Shown: positions 40,875-50,127, numbered from the stretch's first letter. The stretch is 64,000 nt of DNA from MWBF01 sp040772005 (GCA_040772005.1 JAXGYZ010000004.1:372001-436000), one strand, 5' to 3'. Numbers and translations: made by a program. Notes: generated from the letters alone by a model not told the origin.

Positions 40875-42257
40875 TTAGAACCCACCGAAGGTCTGTTGCA
40901 GGCGCTCCAGCGTGGAGATGGTGCGGATGGCAAGTTCATCGCCCTCGTCCAACCCTTCGCGCACCTCGACACGCGCATCATCGCGCAGGCCGAGGCTGAC
41001 TTCCACCTTCTGTGGCTCGCCACCGGCCAACCGCTCGACAAAGGTCCGCCCCGATTCTCGCTCGACCTGCACCGCACGATTGGGGATGAGCAGAACGTTC
41101 TCCCGCGTGCTGGCGACAATGGTTGCGGTCGCGCTCATGCCCACGCGCAGCGGCGCATCAGGGTTGGCGATATCGATGCGCACGCTGTAACTGACCCCGC
41201 CGGTCGCCAGCGTGTTCGAAGAGGGCGCGACGCGAGATACTTGCCCCGTCAACGACTGATCGGGCAGCGCATCGATCTCGATCGCCACCTCCTGACCCGG
41301 CGCAATCGCGGCCACGTCGATTTCGTCCACCTGCACATCCAGGTGGAACCGGCTCGTGTCCGCAATCTGGAACGCGGGTGTCCCCGGCTGGGCCAGGGTG
41401 CCCGCCACCACGTTGACCACGGTCACAACGCTGTCCCACGGGGCCGTCAGCACCGCGTTGTCGAGCCGCCGCCGGGCCTGCTCCAGGGCCAACTCAGCCT
41501 GGTCCACGCCGGCCTGAGCGATATCGAGCTGGGCCTGCGAAGGGCCCTGCGTCAGCCGGTCCAGGCTGGCCTGCGCCTGCGCAATCTGTGCCTGAGCCTG
41601 CGCAAGCTGGGCCGGGGTCGACCCCTTGGTCGTGACCCGATACTGCGCCTCGGCGGCCTCGTAGTTGATGGTCGCCTGCTGGAGCTGCAACGACTGGGGC
41701 AACATGCCCACATCGGGCCGGTCCTTCACCTTGTCGTAGGCCTGTTGTGCCTGGTCGAGCTGTACGCGCGCCTGCTCGACTTGCGCGCGGGCCGCCGCGA
41801 ACTGATCCTGGTCTACACCCTTGAGCAACTGCTGGTAAGCCTGCTGGGCGCTCGCCAGCGCGGCCTGCGCCGCGGCCAGGTCGCTGTCGGTCGGCCCATC
41901 CTGCAACTGGGCGAGCTGCGCCTGAGCCTGCCGCACCCCGATTTCCGCCTGCCGGATGGCCAGGTCGAGGTCCGTGGTGTCCAGGCGCGCGAGCACCTGG
42001 CCCGCGGTCACAGCCTGGCCGACCGTGACTGCAACTTCGTCGATGGTGCCTGCCGACTGAAAAGCCAGCGTCGCTTCCCGTTCAGCCAGGACTGCGCCCG
42101 TTGCGCTGACCGTGGCTGCGATATCGCCGCGTGTGACTGTGACCACACTCCAGGCCGGGCCTTCCGCGGCCTGGGCCTGGTTGAACTGCTGGTAGAGAAA
42201 CCAGCCGCCGGCCCCCAGCACTGCCAGGACCAGAACGGCCATCACAAACTTCCTCAT
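40875..42257 (-). CDS. MacA/HlyD-type periplasmic adaptor protein
   Basis: This 460-residue protein has an N-terminal anchor (3-25). A biotinyl-lipoyl-like half, FQSAGTIDEVAVTVGQAVTAGQVLARLDTTDL (about 66-97), follows. A very long alpha-hairpin rich in Gln and Ala (about 98-285) precedes the second lipoyl half and the beta-barrel (VDEIDVAAIAPGQEVAIEID, then PNRAVQVE). Such adaptors couple MacB to partners. In a monoderm-like Chloroflexota cell it would face the outside. It leads the six-gene export/lipoprotein unit. Confidence 0.92.
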   Translation of the reverse strand: MRKFVMAVLVLAVLGAGGWFLYQQFNQAQAAEGPAWSVVTVTRGDIAATVSATGAVLAEREATLAFQSAGTIDEVAVTVGQAVTAGQVLARLDTTDLDLAIRQAEIGVRQAQAQLAQLQDGPTDSDLAAAQAALASAQQAYQQLLKGVDQDQFAAARAQVEQARVQLDQAQQAYDKVKDRPDVGMLPQSLQLQQATINYEAAEAQYRVTTKGSTPAQLAQAQAQIAQAQASLDRLTQGPSQAQLDIAQAGVDQAELALEQARRRLDNAVLTAPWDSVVTVVNVVAGTLAQPGTPAFQIADTSRFHLDVQVDEIDVAAIAPGQEVAIEIDALPDQSLTGQVSRVAPSSNTLATGGVSYSVRIDIANPDAPLRVGMSATATIVASTRENVLLIPNRAVQVERESGRTFVERLAGGEPQKVEVSLGLRDDARVEVREGLDEGDELAIRTISTLERLQQTFGGF

Positions 42258-42426
42258 AGATGCTCCCTGAAACGCTCGTAGAGACTTTGCACAATCTTTT
42301 TATATCATCGCACACCGGACGGGCCTGCTCCGCAAGCAAGATTCCACTACCGTATCATACCACAAAATCTGCCGGCAGCAGATATCCGGCAGGATGTGGC
42401 GCAGGGCGCAATCATCTTGTCAAGAG

Positions 42427-42455
42427 TTGCACAAGAATGGAACGTGTGCTAGAAT
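42427..42455 (+). promoter_or_regulatory. promoter of rex
   Basis: TTGCAC (42427-42432), a 17-base spacer and TAGAAT (42450-42455) precede rex by about 110 bases. A possible Rex half-site, TTCACAA, lies at 42467-42473. The rest of the roughly 300-base gap to the divergent adaptor gene has nothing else I can identify. Confidence 0.6.
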
Positions 42456-42565
42456 GCATCCGAACATTCACAAAAGAAACACGAAGCAACTACAGGTAGC
42501 GTGCGACTCAATGGCAGGCATGGGCCACAGTGGCGCGCACATGGACAGATGAACACGGAGGAGAA

Positions 42566-43189
42566 ATGGCAAAACGAACGATCCCGGATATTGTGGTGGG
42601 CCGGCTGCCGGTATACTTACGCGCGCTCAGCTTCCTGATTGCCGAAGGCCGGCAGATTACCTCGTCGCAGGAGTTGGGTGACCGCCTCGGCATCTCGTCG
42701 GCGCAGATCCGCAAGGACCTGTCGCACTTCGGTGAGTTCGGCAAGCAGGGCACCGGCTACGATATCAACTTCCTGTATGACCAGTTGCGGCAGATTCTCA
42801 AGGTCAACCGGATGTGGGATGTCGTGCTGGTCGGCGCAGGCAACCTGGGCAAGGCTATTGCGGACTACAACGGCTTCAAGGGCAAGGGCTTTATCATTCG
42901 CGCGATCTTCGATAACGACCCGGACAAAATCGGCAAGCCGATGGGGATCGATCATATCAAGGTACAGCCCGTCAGCGAGCTGGCCGGGGTGATTCGCGAG
43001 CACAGCATTACCGTGGGCATCATCGCAACGCCGGCTGAAGAAGCGCAGGCCGTGGCGCGCACCATGATCGAAGCCGGCATCAAGTCCATCCTGAACTATG
43101 CGCCGATTACGCTCACCGTGCCGTCCAACGTGCGCGTGCAGTACATCGACCCGGTGGTGGGCTTGCAGCGGATGACCTATTACCTGTAG
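42566..43189 (+). CDS. rex: redox-sensing transcriptional repressor Rex
   Basis: This 207-residue protein starts at the ATG behind GGAGGAGAA. An N-terminal winged helix (VVGRLPVYLRALSFLIAEGRQITSSQELGDRLGISSAQIRKDLSHFGEFGKQGTGY) is followed by the NAD(H)-binding domain with VVLVGAGNLGKAIADY near 83. The C-terminal swapped helix ends VVGLQRMTYYL. Rex senses the NADH/NAD+ ratio and represses fermentation and respiration genes when NADH is low. Candidates for its regulon nearby include the 2-oxoacid:ferredoxin oxidoreductase genes, but I see no full Rex operator there. Confidence 0.97.
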   Translation: MAKRTIPDIVVGRLPVYLRALSFLIAEGRQITSSQELGDRLGISSAQIRKDLSHFGEFGKQGTGYDINFLYDQLRQILKVNRMWDVVLVGAGNLGKAIADYNGFKGKGFIIRAIFDNDPDKIGKPMGIDHIKVQPVSELAGVIREHSITVGIIATPAEEAQAVARTMIEAGIKSILNYAPITLTVPSNVRVQYIDPVVGLQRMTYYL

Positions 43190-43235
43190 GCAGCGATTCC
43201 AGGGCTTCCCGGCATTGCTGCGCGATCAGAGTTCC

Positions 43236-43280
43236 GGCGCGAAACGCCCGCAGGCGTACGCCTGCAGGGCGTTTCGCGCC
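43236..43280. terminator. long nested hairpin after rex
   Basis: GGCGCGAAACGCCC (43236-43249) pairs perfectly with 43267-43280, and CAGG/CCTG pairs lie inside. There is no T-run. It probably marks the rex mRNA end. Confidence 0.6.
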
Positions 43281-43392
43281 GCAAAGGGCCGCGGCAAGCG
43301 ACATGACCGGAATCATACCCACGCGCAGGTGCAAGTGCTAGAATACCTCTATACCTGATATGTCAGCGGGTGTGCTGCTGATGTCGCAGGAG

Positions 43393-43429
43393 TGCCTGGC
43401 GGAAGGCTCTGGGGCCCGTCCGCCAGGCA
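43393..43429 (+). promoter_or_regulatory. leader hairpin ahead of the first CBS gene
   Basis: TGCCTGGCGGA (43393-43403) pairs with TCCGCCAGGCA (43419-43429). It lies 24 bases before the CBS start, close upstream of the GAGGAGG ribosome-binding site. It is not followed by T, so it may affect translation or mRNA stability. Confidence 0.45.
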
Positions 43430-43453
43430 CAGCAGGACAGAGGAGGACCGGCC

Positions 43454-43891
43454 ATGCAGGCCAAGCGCGTGGTGAGAGACATCATGAGCCCCAATCCGGT
43501 GACAGTGACACCGCGGAATGCTATCCGCACAGCCGTCAATCTGATGCGCGAAGGCGGCTACCGGCGGCTGCCCGTGGTTGACCGTGGCCGGCTGGTGGGC
43601 ATCATCACCGATCGTGACCTGCGCCGGGCTGCAAATTCGCCGTTTGTCGTGCGCGAACAGTGGTATGATAACTTCATCCTCGATCATATCGAGGTGGGTT
43701 CCTGCATGACCCCGAATCCTTTGACTATCGAGCCGCATGCAACGATCGCCGAGGCGGCGCGCCAGATGCGCAACCATAAGATCGGCGGTCTGCCAGTCGT
43801 TGCTGACGGCCAACTGGTGGGCATTATCACGGAGACGGACCTGCTCGACTTCCTGATCGAGCTGCTGTCCACAGAGAATGTGGCGGCCTGA
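43454..43891 (+). CDS. tandem CBS-domain protein
   Basis: This 145-residue protein consists of two CBS motifs (about 5-60 and 80-135) and nothing else: VRDIMSPNPVTVTPRNAIRTAVNLMREGGYRRLPVVDRGRLVGIITDRDLR, then a second copy ending GGLPVVADGQLVGIITETDLLDFL. CBS pairs bind AMP, ATP, SAM or similar ligands and act as energy sensors. A close paralogue is at 50128-50574; the two bracket the oxidoreductase locus. The partner is unknown. Confidence 0.9.
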   Translation: MQAKRVVRDIMSPNPVTVTPRNAIRTAVNLMREGGYRRLPVVDRGRLVGIITDRDLRRAANSPFVVREQWYDNFILDHIEVGSCMTPNPLTIEPHATIAEAARQMRNHKIGGLPVVADGQLVGIITETDLLDFLIELLSTENVAA

Positions 43892-43951
43892 GCGGGTCAC
43901 TTGAATGGGCGCGCAGGCGCCGCAGCCGTGCCAAAGCCCTTCCGCACAACA

Positions 43952-43982
43952 GGCACCTGCGCAATCCGCAGGTGTCCTTTTA
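43952..43982 (+). terminator. intrinsic terminator after the first CBS gene
   Basis: GGCACCTGCG (43952-43961) pairs with CGCAGGTGTC (43967-43976) with one G-U pair and a 5-base loop, followed by CTTTTAA. Confidence 0.8.
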
Positions 43983-44001
43983 ATCTGATAAGGGTTTATC
44001 T

Positions 44002-45825
44002 ATGTTCAGTCGCGCTGATCTGATCTTCCTGCACGCGCCGAGCGTGTATGACTTCCGCAAGCATTCGATCCTGTACGGCCCGGTCAGCGACCTGGTGCCG
44101 TCCACGCCCGTGTTCGAGATGTACCCGATCGGCTTCACGACGATGGCCGAATATCTCGAACGGCACGGACTGCGCGTCCGGATCGTCAACCTGGCTGTGC
44201 GGATGTTGAATGATGAGCAGTTCGATCCCGAAACGCTCATCCGACCGCTGAACCCGACCGCGTTCGGCATCGACCTCCACTGGCTGCCCCACGCGCACGG
44301 CGCCCTGGCGGTGGCCGAGATGACCAAACGGCACCATCCCGACACGCCCATCATCTTCGGCGGCTTCTCCTCGACCTACTTCCACGAGGAGCTCATCCGC
44401 TATCCCTACGTCGATTACGTCATCCGGGGGGACTCGGCAGAAGAGCCGCTGCGCCAACTGATGGCCTATCTGACCGGGCTGCGCGCGGGCGGCGACCGGA
44501 AAATTCCCCAATCGCTGCACGACATCCCCAACCTGACCTGGAAAGGCCCCGACGGCGAGATCCACGTCAACCCGCATACCTACCGGCCTGACAATCTCGA
44601 TCACGTTATGCTGGACTATCGCTACGTCGTGCGGGCCGCGGTGCGTGACCTGGGCATGGGCAACTACGTCCCGTTCAAGGACTGGGCGGACTACCCGATC
44701 CTCGCCGCGCTGAGCTGTCGCGGCTGCACCCAGAGCTGCGTGATTTGCGGCGGCTCGGCTGCCTCGTTCAAGCTCATGCATGGGCGCACCAGGCCCGCCT
44801 TCCGTGACCCGGAGCGGCTGGCAGAAGATGTGCGGCGCTCGGCCAAGATGAGCCGCGGCCCGGTGTTCGTGCTGGGCGACCTGCGCCAGGCAGGCCGCGA
44901 TGCGCAGGGTCGCCACTACGCTGACCGCTTCCTCAACGCGATTCGCGGCTTCGACGGCCCTGTCATCCTTGAGCTGTTCTCGCCCGCGTCGCGCGAGTTC
45001 CTGCAGCAGGTGGCCGACGCGCTGCCCAACTTCACGCTCGAAGTCTCGCTGGAAAGCCATGACCCGGTCGTGCGCCGCGCGTTCGGCAAGAACTATGACA
45101 ACGGCCCGATGGAACGCACCATCGCGGATGCACTGGACGTGGGCGCCAAGCGGCTCGATGTCTTCTTCATGGCCGGCCTGCCGCAGCAGACCGCGGCATC
45201 CGTCCTGGGCACCATCGACTACTGCGAGGACCTGCTGGCGCGCTTCGGCAAGGATGGCCGGCTCGCGCCGTTCATCTCACCGCTCGCGCCCTTCCTGGAC
45301 CCCGGCAGCCGCGGCTATGAGAACCCCGACGAACACGGCTATCACCTGTTCGCGCACACCCTGGAAGAACATCGCCGCCTGCTCGTCCAACCGAGCTGGA
45401 AGTACGTGCTCAACTACGAGACGCGCTGGATGAACCGCCATCAGCTCGTGGACGCAACCTACGCGGCGGGCCGGCGGCTCAACCGCATCAAGGCCGAATA
45501 CGGGCTGGTCCCCGTCGCGCAGGCCGAAGCCACCGAACAGCGCATTGACCGGGCCGTGCGGCTCATCGCCGAGATCGACCATTTGATGGTCACCACGACG
45601 CCGGAGCAGTTCGCGCGGGAGATGGCACGGCTGCGGCCCGAGGTCGAGCAGACGAATATGTCCACCGTATGCGACAAGCGCGAGCTCAACCTGGACGTGA
45701 TCGGGCCGAAGCTGAATTACGCGGAAGTCGCGCGCATGATTGCGCAGGATACGGCGCAGGCTCTCGGCCGGACCCTGAGCGCACCCTTCCGCCGGCCCGC
45801 AGCGGTACGCGTGGACAACTCATAG
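44002..45825 (+). CDS. B12-binding-type radical SAM protein (Ta0216/TIGR04190-like)
   Basis: This 607-residue protein has an N-terminal cobalamin-binding-like Rossmann region (about 45-160, IGFTTMAEYLERHGLRVRIVNLAVRML, GIDLHWLPHAHGAL). The radical SAM cluster motif is CTQSCVIC near 242, preceded by LSCRGC. LEVSLESHDPVVRRAFGKNY near 350 is a core strand. A helical tail follows. The substrate is unknown. Related genes occur with 2-oxoacid oxidoreductases in my recollection of the family. Here it sits directly upstream of one, although a hairpin repeat separates them. Confidence 0.82.
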   Translation: MFSRADLIFLHAPSVYDFRKHSILYGPVSDLVPSTPVFEMYPIGFTTMAEYLERHGLRVRIVNLAVRMLNDEQFDPETLIRPLNPTAFGIDLHWLPHAHGALAVAEMTKRHHPDTPIIFGGFSSTYFHEELIRYPYVDYVIRGDSAEEPLRQLMAYLTGLRAGGDRKIPQSLHDIPNLTWKGPDGEIHVNPHTYRPDNLDHVMLDYRYVVRAAVRDLGMGNYVPFKDWADYPILAALSCRGCTQSCVICGGSAASFKLMHGRTRPAFRDPERLAEDVRRSAKMSRGPVFVLGDLRQAGRDAQGRHYADRFLNAIRGFDGPVILELFSPASREFLQQVADALPNFTLEVSLESHDPVVRRAFGKNYDNGPMERTIADALDVGAKRLDVFFMAGLPQQTAASVLGTIDYCEDLLARFGKDGRLAPFISPLAPFLDPGSRGYENPDEHGYHLFAHTLEEHRRLLVQPSWKYVLNYETRWMNRHQLVDATYAAGRRLNRIKAEYGLVPVAQAEATEQRIDRAVRLIAEIDHLMVTTTPEQFAREMARLRPEVEQTNMSTVCDKRELNLDVIGPKLNYAEVARMIAQDTAQALGRTLSAPFRRPAAVRVDNS

Positions 45826-45845
45826 GAATATTCGGGAGGCCGCTT

Positions 45846-45894
45846 TTACTCATTACTCATTACTCGTTCGCAATGAGTAATGAGTAACGAGTAA
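45846..45894. repeat. hairpin repeat with GAGTAAT/GAGTAAC heptamer arms
   Basis: The 20-base arms 45846-45865 and 45875-45894 pair with one mismatch. Each consists of three heptamer-like units. The loop (GTTCGCAAT) can extend the stem slightly. It lies in the gap between the radical SAM and ferredoxin genes. Confidence 0.75.
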
Positions 45895-45941
45895 GAACGA
45901 ATTTGTCAATCGTCAACACTGTCCCAAGGAGGTGACAGGGT

Positions 45942-46181
45942 ATGGCCAAAGGCACTGTGGTGATCGAAACGGATCGGTGTAAGGGCTGCGAGTTATGCAC
46001 AACGGTGTGCCCGCAGGGCATCTTGCACATGAGCCGCGAGCAATTCAACGCGCGCGGCTACCGTCCGGTTCTGCTGGTGGACCCAGAGGGCAAATGCACA
46101 GGCTGTGCGTTGTGCGCGCTGCTTTGCCCCGATGTCGTGCTCACCGTCTACCGCTACGATGAGCGCCGGGTGCGTGCATAG
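45942..46181 (+). CDS. 2[4Fe-4S] ferredoxin subunit of a 2-oxoacid oxidoreductase
   Basis: This 79-residue protein has two cluster motifs: CKGCELCTTVCP (13-24) and CTGCALCALLCP (52-63). A short insertion lies between the motifs (GILHMSREQFNARGYRPVLLVDPEGK). The size and the order delta-alpha-beta-gamma match KorD/VorD-type subunits that carry electrons from the TPP enzyme to ferredoxin. It starts behind AAGGAGGTGACAGGGT and is 11 bases from the alpha gene. Confidence 0.93.
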   Translation: MAKGTVVIETDRCKGCELCTTVCPQGILHMSREQFNARGYRPVLLVDPEGKCTGCALCALLCPDVVLTVYRYDERRVRA

Positions 46182-46192
46182 GAGGCGTTTTC

Positions 46193-47284
46193 ATGGCAAA
46201 GGAGCTATGGGAAGGCAACCAGGCAATTGCCGAAGCCGCCATCCGCGGCGGCGTCGAGGCGTTCTTCGGCTATCCCATCACGCCGCAGACCGAACTGCTC
46301 GAACACATGGCCGCCCGGATGCCGGAGCTGGGCCGCACCTTCCTGCAGGCTGAGAGCGAAGTCGCCTCCATCAATATGGTGTACGGCGCGGCCAGTGGCG
46401 GGGCGCGCGCCATGAGTTCTTCATCCAGCCCCGGCATCAGCCTGATGCAGGAGGGTCTCTCCTACATTGCCGCCTCGGAAGTGCCCGTAGTCCTCGTGGA
46501 TATCATGCGCGGCGGGCCGGGCCTGGGCAACATCCAGCCGAGCCAGAGCGATTACTTCCAGATTACCCGCTCTGCCGGCCACGGCGACTTTCACCCCATC
46601 GTCCTCGCGCCCGCCACCATCCAGGAAGCGGTCGATATGGTCTACGATGCCTTCCCGCTGGCCGAGAAATATCGTACCCTCGTCATCATCGCAGCCGACG
46701 GCTCGCTCGGCCAGATGATGGAGCCGGCCGAGATGCCGCCCATGCGGCCCCTGCTGACCGAAGAAGAGCGCGGCGATTGGGCCGTACGCGGCAAGGGCAC
46801 CCGGGCCAAGCGCATCGTCACCTCTTTGTTCCTCAAGGAAGACGAGCTGGAGGCGCTCAACCACCGGTTGCAAGCCAAGCTCCGGGCCATCGAGGCCGCC
46901 GAGCAGCGGTGGGAGGAAGTCGAGACCGCGGATGCCGACTATCTGCTGGTCGCCTACGGCACGGTCGCGCGCACCTGTAAGACCGTGCTGCGCGAGGCGC
47001 GCGCAGCAGGCGTACGGGTGGGGCTGTTCCGCCCCATCAGCCTGTGGCCGTTCCCCTACGCACGGCTGCGCGAGCTATCGCATGGGAAGCAGGCCATCCT
47101 CGTCACCGAAATGAGCGTCGGCCAGATGCTCGAAGACGTGCGGCTGGCCGTGGCCGAACGGTGTCCCATTCACTTTTACGGGCGGACGGGCGGCGTCATC
47201 CCGCTGCCGGACGAAGTCCTGGAAACACTGTTGGGCATCGTCGCGGCCCGCCGGGCCGAACGCGTCGAGCCCGGGATGGCTTGA
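46193..47284 (+). CDS. 2-oxoacid:ferredoxin oxidoreductase subunit alpha (VorB/KorA type)
   Basis: This 363-residue subunit has the N-terminal pyrimidine-binding domain: LWEGNQAIAEAAIRGGVEAFFGYPITPQTELLEHMAARMPELG, EAFLQAESE-like segment and ASGGARAMSSSSSPGISLMQEGLSYIA. A C-terminal transketolase-like domain contains YLLVAYGTVARTCKT near 255 and GLFRPISLWPFP. Such enzymes oxidatively decarboxylate branched-chain 2-oxoacids or 2-oxoglutarate to CoA thioesters. The downstream aminotransferase favours amino-acid-derived 2-oxoacids, but the substrate is not settled by sequence. Confidence 0.93.
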   Translation: MAKELWEGNQAIAEAAIRGGVEAFFGYPITPQTELLEHMAARMPELGRTFLQAESEVASINMVYGAASGGARAMSSSSSPGISLMQEGLSYIAASEVPVVLVDIMRGGPGLGNIQPSQSDYFQITRSAGHGDFHPIVLAPATIQEAVDMVYDAFPLAEKYRTLVIIAADGSLGQMMEPAEMPPMRPLLTEEERGDWAVRGKGTRAKRIVTSLFLKEDELEALNHRLQAKLRAIEAAEQRWEEVETADADYLLVAYGTVARTCKTVLREARAAGVRVGLFRPISLWPFPYARLRELSHGKQAILVTEMSVGQMLEDVRLAVAERCPIHFYGRTGGVIPLPDEVLETLLGIVAARRAERVEPGMA

Positions 47285-47294
47285 GGAGGCCAGG

Positions 47295-48095
47295 ATGATC
47301 GACGGCAATCACATCTCGCCGGAACAAATCATCGCGCAGGGGCAGGTCATCTATCAGCGGCCCGACGCGTTGACCAACACTCAGACGCACTATTGCCCCG
47401 GCTGCACCCACGGCATTATCCACCGTCTCATCGCGGAGGCGATTGATGAGCTGGACATCGGCGGCAAGTCCATCCTGGTGGCGCCGGTCGGCTGCTCGGT
47501 GCTGATGTACTACTATTTCGATGTGGACGGCGTCGAGGCCGCGCACGGCCGCGCGCCAGCGATGGCGACGGGCCTCAAGCGCACGCAGCCTGACAAAGTG
47601 GTATTCACCTACCAGGGCGACGGCGACCTGGCCTCCATCGGCGCGGCGGAGATCCTTCACGCAGCCAACCGCGGGGAAAACATCACGGTCTTCTTCGTCA
47701 ACAACGCGGTCTACGGCATGACCAGCGGCCAACTGGCGCCGACAAGCCTGCCGGGCCAGGTCACAACGTCCTCCCCGACCGGCCGCGATGTCAAGCTGCA
47801 CGGCCATCCCATGCGCATGGCGGAGATCATTGCCGGGCTGCCGGGAGCCGCGTACGTGGTGCGCCGCAGCGTATACGACGTGCGAACCATCCGCCAGGCC
47901 AAGAAGGCCATCATTACCGCGTTCAAGGCGCAACTGGCCGGCGCGGGCCTGAGCCTGATCGAATTCCTGTCGAGCTGCCCGACCAACTGGCACATGTCGG
48001 CGCCGGATGCGCTGGCGTGGATTCGCGACGCCATGGTCCCCTACTTCCCGTTGGGCGACTTCAAGGTGAGCGATGCAGTAAAGGTGCTGGAGTAA
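47295..48095 (+). CDS. 2-oxoacid:ferredoxin oxidoreductase subunit beta (TPP-binding)
   Basis: This 266-residue subunit contains the TPP-binding GDGDLASIGAAEILHAANRGENITVFFVNNAVYGMTSGQLAPTS (GDGD...NN motif) around 111-155. CPGCTHG (35-41) gives the typical CxGC sequence, and GCSVL lies near 63. It follows the alpha gene by 10 bases. The C-terminal part is of usual length. The palindrome at 48114-48164 lies between it and the gamma gene. Confidence 0.94.
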   Translation: MIDGNHISPEQIIAQGQVIYQRPDALTNTQTHYCPGCTHGIIHRLIAEAIDELDIGGKSILVAPVGCSVLMYYYFDVDGVEAAHGRAPAMATGLKRTQPDKVVFTYQGDGDLASIGAAEILHAANRGENITVFFVNNAVYGMTSGQLAPTSLPGQVTTSSPTGRDVKLHGHPMRMAEIIAGLPGAAYVVRRSVYDVRTIRQAKKAIITAFKAQLAGAGLSLIEFLSSCPTNWHMSAPDALAWIRDAMVPYFPLGDFKVSDAVKVLE

Positions 48096-48113
48096 GAGAC
48101 CCGGTTTCGAGCC

Positions 48114-48164
48114 ACAATCCCGATTTCTCGGCGAAGCTGCGCTTCGCACAGAAACCGGGGTTGT
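48114..48164. repeat. 51-base nested palindromic repeat, copy 2
   Basis: The element has near-complementary ends, ACAATCCCGATTTC (48114-48127) and GAAACCGGGGTTGT (48151-48164), and the inner stem CGAAGC/GCTTCG. It is the reverse complement of the copy at 3830-3880 with only a few differences. It lies inside the oxidoreductase operon. Confidence 0.75.
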
Positions 48165-48189
48165 AAGGCGAAATGGCAAAGGAGCCACG

Positions 48190-48750
48190 ATGAACGAGGA
48201 AATCATTGTTTCCGGTTTCGGCGGCCAGGGCGCGCTCTTTGCCGGGCAGTTATTGGCATACGCCGCGCTGGACACCGGGCTGCACGTCACCTGGATTCCC
48301 TCCTACGGGCCGGAGATGCGCGGCGGGACGGCCCACTGCACCGTCGTCATAGCGGACCAGGAGATCGGCTCACCCCAGGTGCGCCGGCCTGCCACCGTCA
48401 TCGCCCTCAACCTGCCGTCCTTCGAGAAGTACGAACCGCTCGTCAAGCCGGGCGGCCGCCTGGTCTACAACGTGAGCCTGATCCCCGCCCGGCCGGCGCG
48501 CACCGACATTCAATACGTGCCTGTGCCGGCGAACGTGATTGCGGAAGAACTGGGCAACGTGCGGCAGGCGAATGTCGTCCTCATCGGCGCCTACCTGGCT
48601 GCGACGGGCGTGCTGCCGCTGGCTGCCGTCGAGCTGGCGTTGGATCGCCATCTTTCCGAACGGCAGCGCAGATACCTGGAAAGCAACAAGCAGGCCCTCC
48701 GCCGCGGCGCGGAAGTGGTACGCGAAAAAGGAACTCAACGAGGAGGTTGA
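48190..48750 (+). CDS. 2-oxoacid:ferredoxin oxidoreductase subunit gamma
   Basis: This 186-residue protein starts MNEEIIVSGFGGQGALFAGQLLAYAAL and has TWIPSYGPEMRGGTAHCTVVIADQEIGSP near 37-65. Both are typical of gamma subunits that bind CoA-associated parts of the complex. VRQANVVLIGAYLAATGVLPL near 123 closes the family pattern. It ends 2 bases before the aminotransferase start, indicating co-transcription. Confidence 0.94.
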   Translation: MNEEIIVSGFGGQGALFAGQLLAYAALDTGLHVTWIPSYGPEMRGGTAHCTVVIADQEIGSPQVRRPATVIALNLPSFEKYEPLVKPGGRLVYNVSLIPARPARTDIQYVPVPANVIAEELGNVRQANVVLIGAYLAATGVLPLAAVELALDRHLSERQRRYLESNKQALRRGAEVVREKGTQRGG

Positions 48751-48752
48751 GC

Positions 48753-50018
48753 GTGGGTACACCCTGGAAGAGCCGTTATGCGCTGCGCACCCAGCGCATG
48801 GGGCGTTCGATCATCCGCGAGTTGCTGAAGTTTACCCAGCAGCCGGATATCATCTCGTTTGCCGGGGGCCTGCCCGCCCCGGAGCTGTTCCCCCTGGAGC
48901 AGTGCGAGGTCGCGGCCTGCCGCCTGCTGCACGAGCACGGCGCGGCCGCCCTGCAGTACGGGCCGACCGAGGGCTACCTGCCCCTGCGCCGCTTCATCTG
49001 TGAGCGCATGGGGCGCTACGGCATCAAGGCGGAACCGAGCAACATCCTGATTACCAGCGGTTCACAGCAGGCCCTGGACCTGGTCGGCAAGATGCTCATC
49101 AACCCGGGCGACCGGGTGCTGGTGGAGGAGCCGACCTACCTGGGCGCGCTGCAAGCCTGGAATGCCTACCAGGCCGACTATGTCTCCGTCCCGCAGGACG
49201 ACAACGGGCTGCGCACGGAACTGCTGGAAGGCGCGCTGCGCGTCGGCCCCAAGTTTATGTATATCCTCCCGAACTTCCAGAATCCGAGCGGCACAACCCT
49301 GTCCCTTGAGCGCCGCTTCGACCTCGTGCGGCTGTCCAACAAGTATGGCATCCCTCTCGTCGAAGACGACCCCTACGGCGCGCTCCGCTTCGAGGGCGAG
49401 CACCTGCCGCCGCTCGTCGCGCTCGACGCCGACTACCAGACCGGCGCCGCACCGAACGGTCACGGCTACATGGAAGGCAACGTCATCTACCTGGGCACCT
49501 TCTCGAAAACCCTGGCACCGGGCCTGCGGCTCGGCTGGGTCGTCGCGCCGGTCGAAGTGGTGGACCAGTTGGTCATGATGAAACAGGGCACCGACTTGCA
49601 GACTTCCAGCTTCGACCAGATGCTCGCCTACGAGATGGTCAAAGACGGCTTCATGGACGAGCACATCCGCACCATCCGCCGGGTCTACCGCGAGCGGCGC
49701 GACGTGATGCTCGCCGCGCTGGAACGGTACTTCCCCGAGGGCTGCTCGTGGACCCACCCCGAAGGTGGGCTGTTCCTGTGGGCGCGCGTGCCGGAGTGGA
49801 TCGATACCGGCGACCTGATGGCTGAGGCCGTGCAGGCGAAGGTGGCCTACGTGCCCGGCTCCGCCTTCTATCCGGACCCGGCCCATGGCCGCAACACCAT
49901 GCGCCTGAACTTCTCGAACGCCGAACCGGTCCAAATGGAAGAGGGCATGCGCCGGCTGGGCAACCTGTTGAAAGCGAAGGTTGCCGAGCATAATCGGTTG
50001 CACGCCGTCACGGCCTGA
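48753..50018 (+). CDS. PLP-dependent aminotransferase (class I/II, 2-aminoadipate type)
   Basis: This is a 421-residue enzyme from GTG (48753-48755), placed 6 bases behind GAGGAGG; an in-frame TTG lies at 48747. Features: FAGGLPAPELFP near 37, LQYGPTEGYLPLRRFICERM near 67, ITSGSQQALDL near 100, LPNFQNPSGTTLS near 172, YLGTFSKTLAPGLRLGWVV with the PLP lysine near 251, and RLNFSN with the carboxylate-binding arginine near 385. LysN-type enzymes accept branched-chain, aromatic and 2-aminoadipate substrates. It would feed 2-oxoacids to the adjacent oxidoreductase. Confidence 0.92.
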   Translation: MGTPWKSRYALRTQRMGRSIIRELLKFTQQPDIISFAGGLPAPELFPLEQCEVAACRLLHEHGAAALQYGPTEGYLPLRRFICERMGRYGIKAEPSNILITSGSQQALDLVGKMLINPGDRVLVEEPTYLGALQAWNAYQADYVSVPQDDNGLRTELLEGALRVGPKFMYILPNFQNPSGTTLSLERRFDLVRLSNKYGIPLVEDDPYGALRFEGEHLPPLVALDADYQTGAAPNGHGYMEGNVIYLGTFSKTLAPGLRLGWVVAPVEVVDQLVMMKQGTDLQTSSFDQMLAYEMVKDGFMDEHIRTIRRVYRERRDVMLAALERYFPEGCSWTHPEGGLFLWARVPEWIDTGDLMAEAVQAKVAYVPGSAFYPDPAHGRNTMRLNFSNAEPVQMEEGMRRLGNLLKAKVAEHNRLHAVTA

Positions 50019-50127
50019 GCACCATCTTCGTGCAAAACGCGGCAACGGAACACGCGCCACGCGCGGCGTGGCACGTTTCATGTATAATAGCACCGCAGTT
50101 CCAATGATCTCGTACGAGGAGAGCAGC

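Noticed and set aside
42460..42475. Complete Rex operator upstream of rex
   Set aside because: Only one half-site (TTCACAA) is present. The other half does not match, so it was not called.
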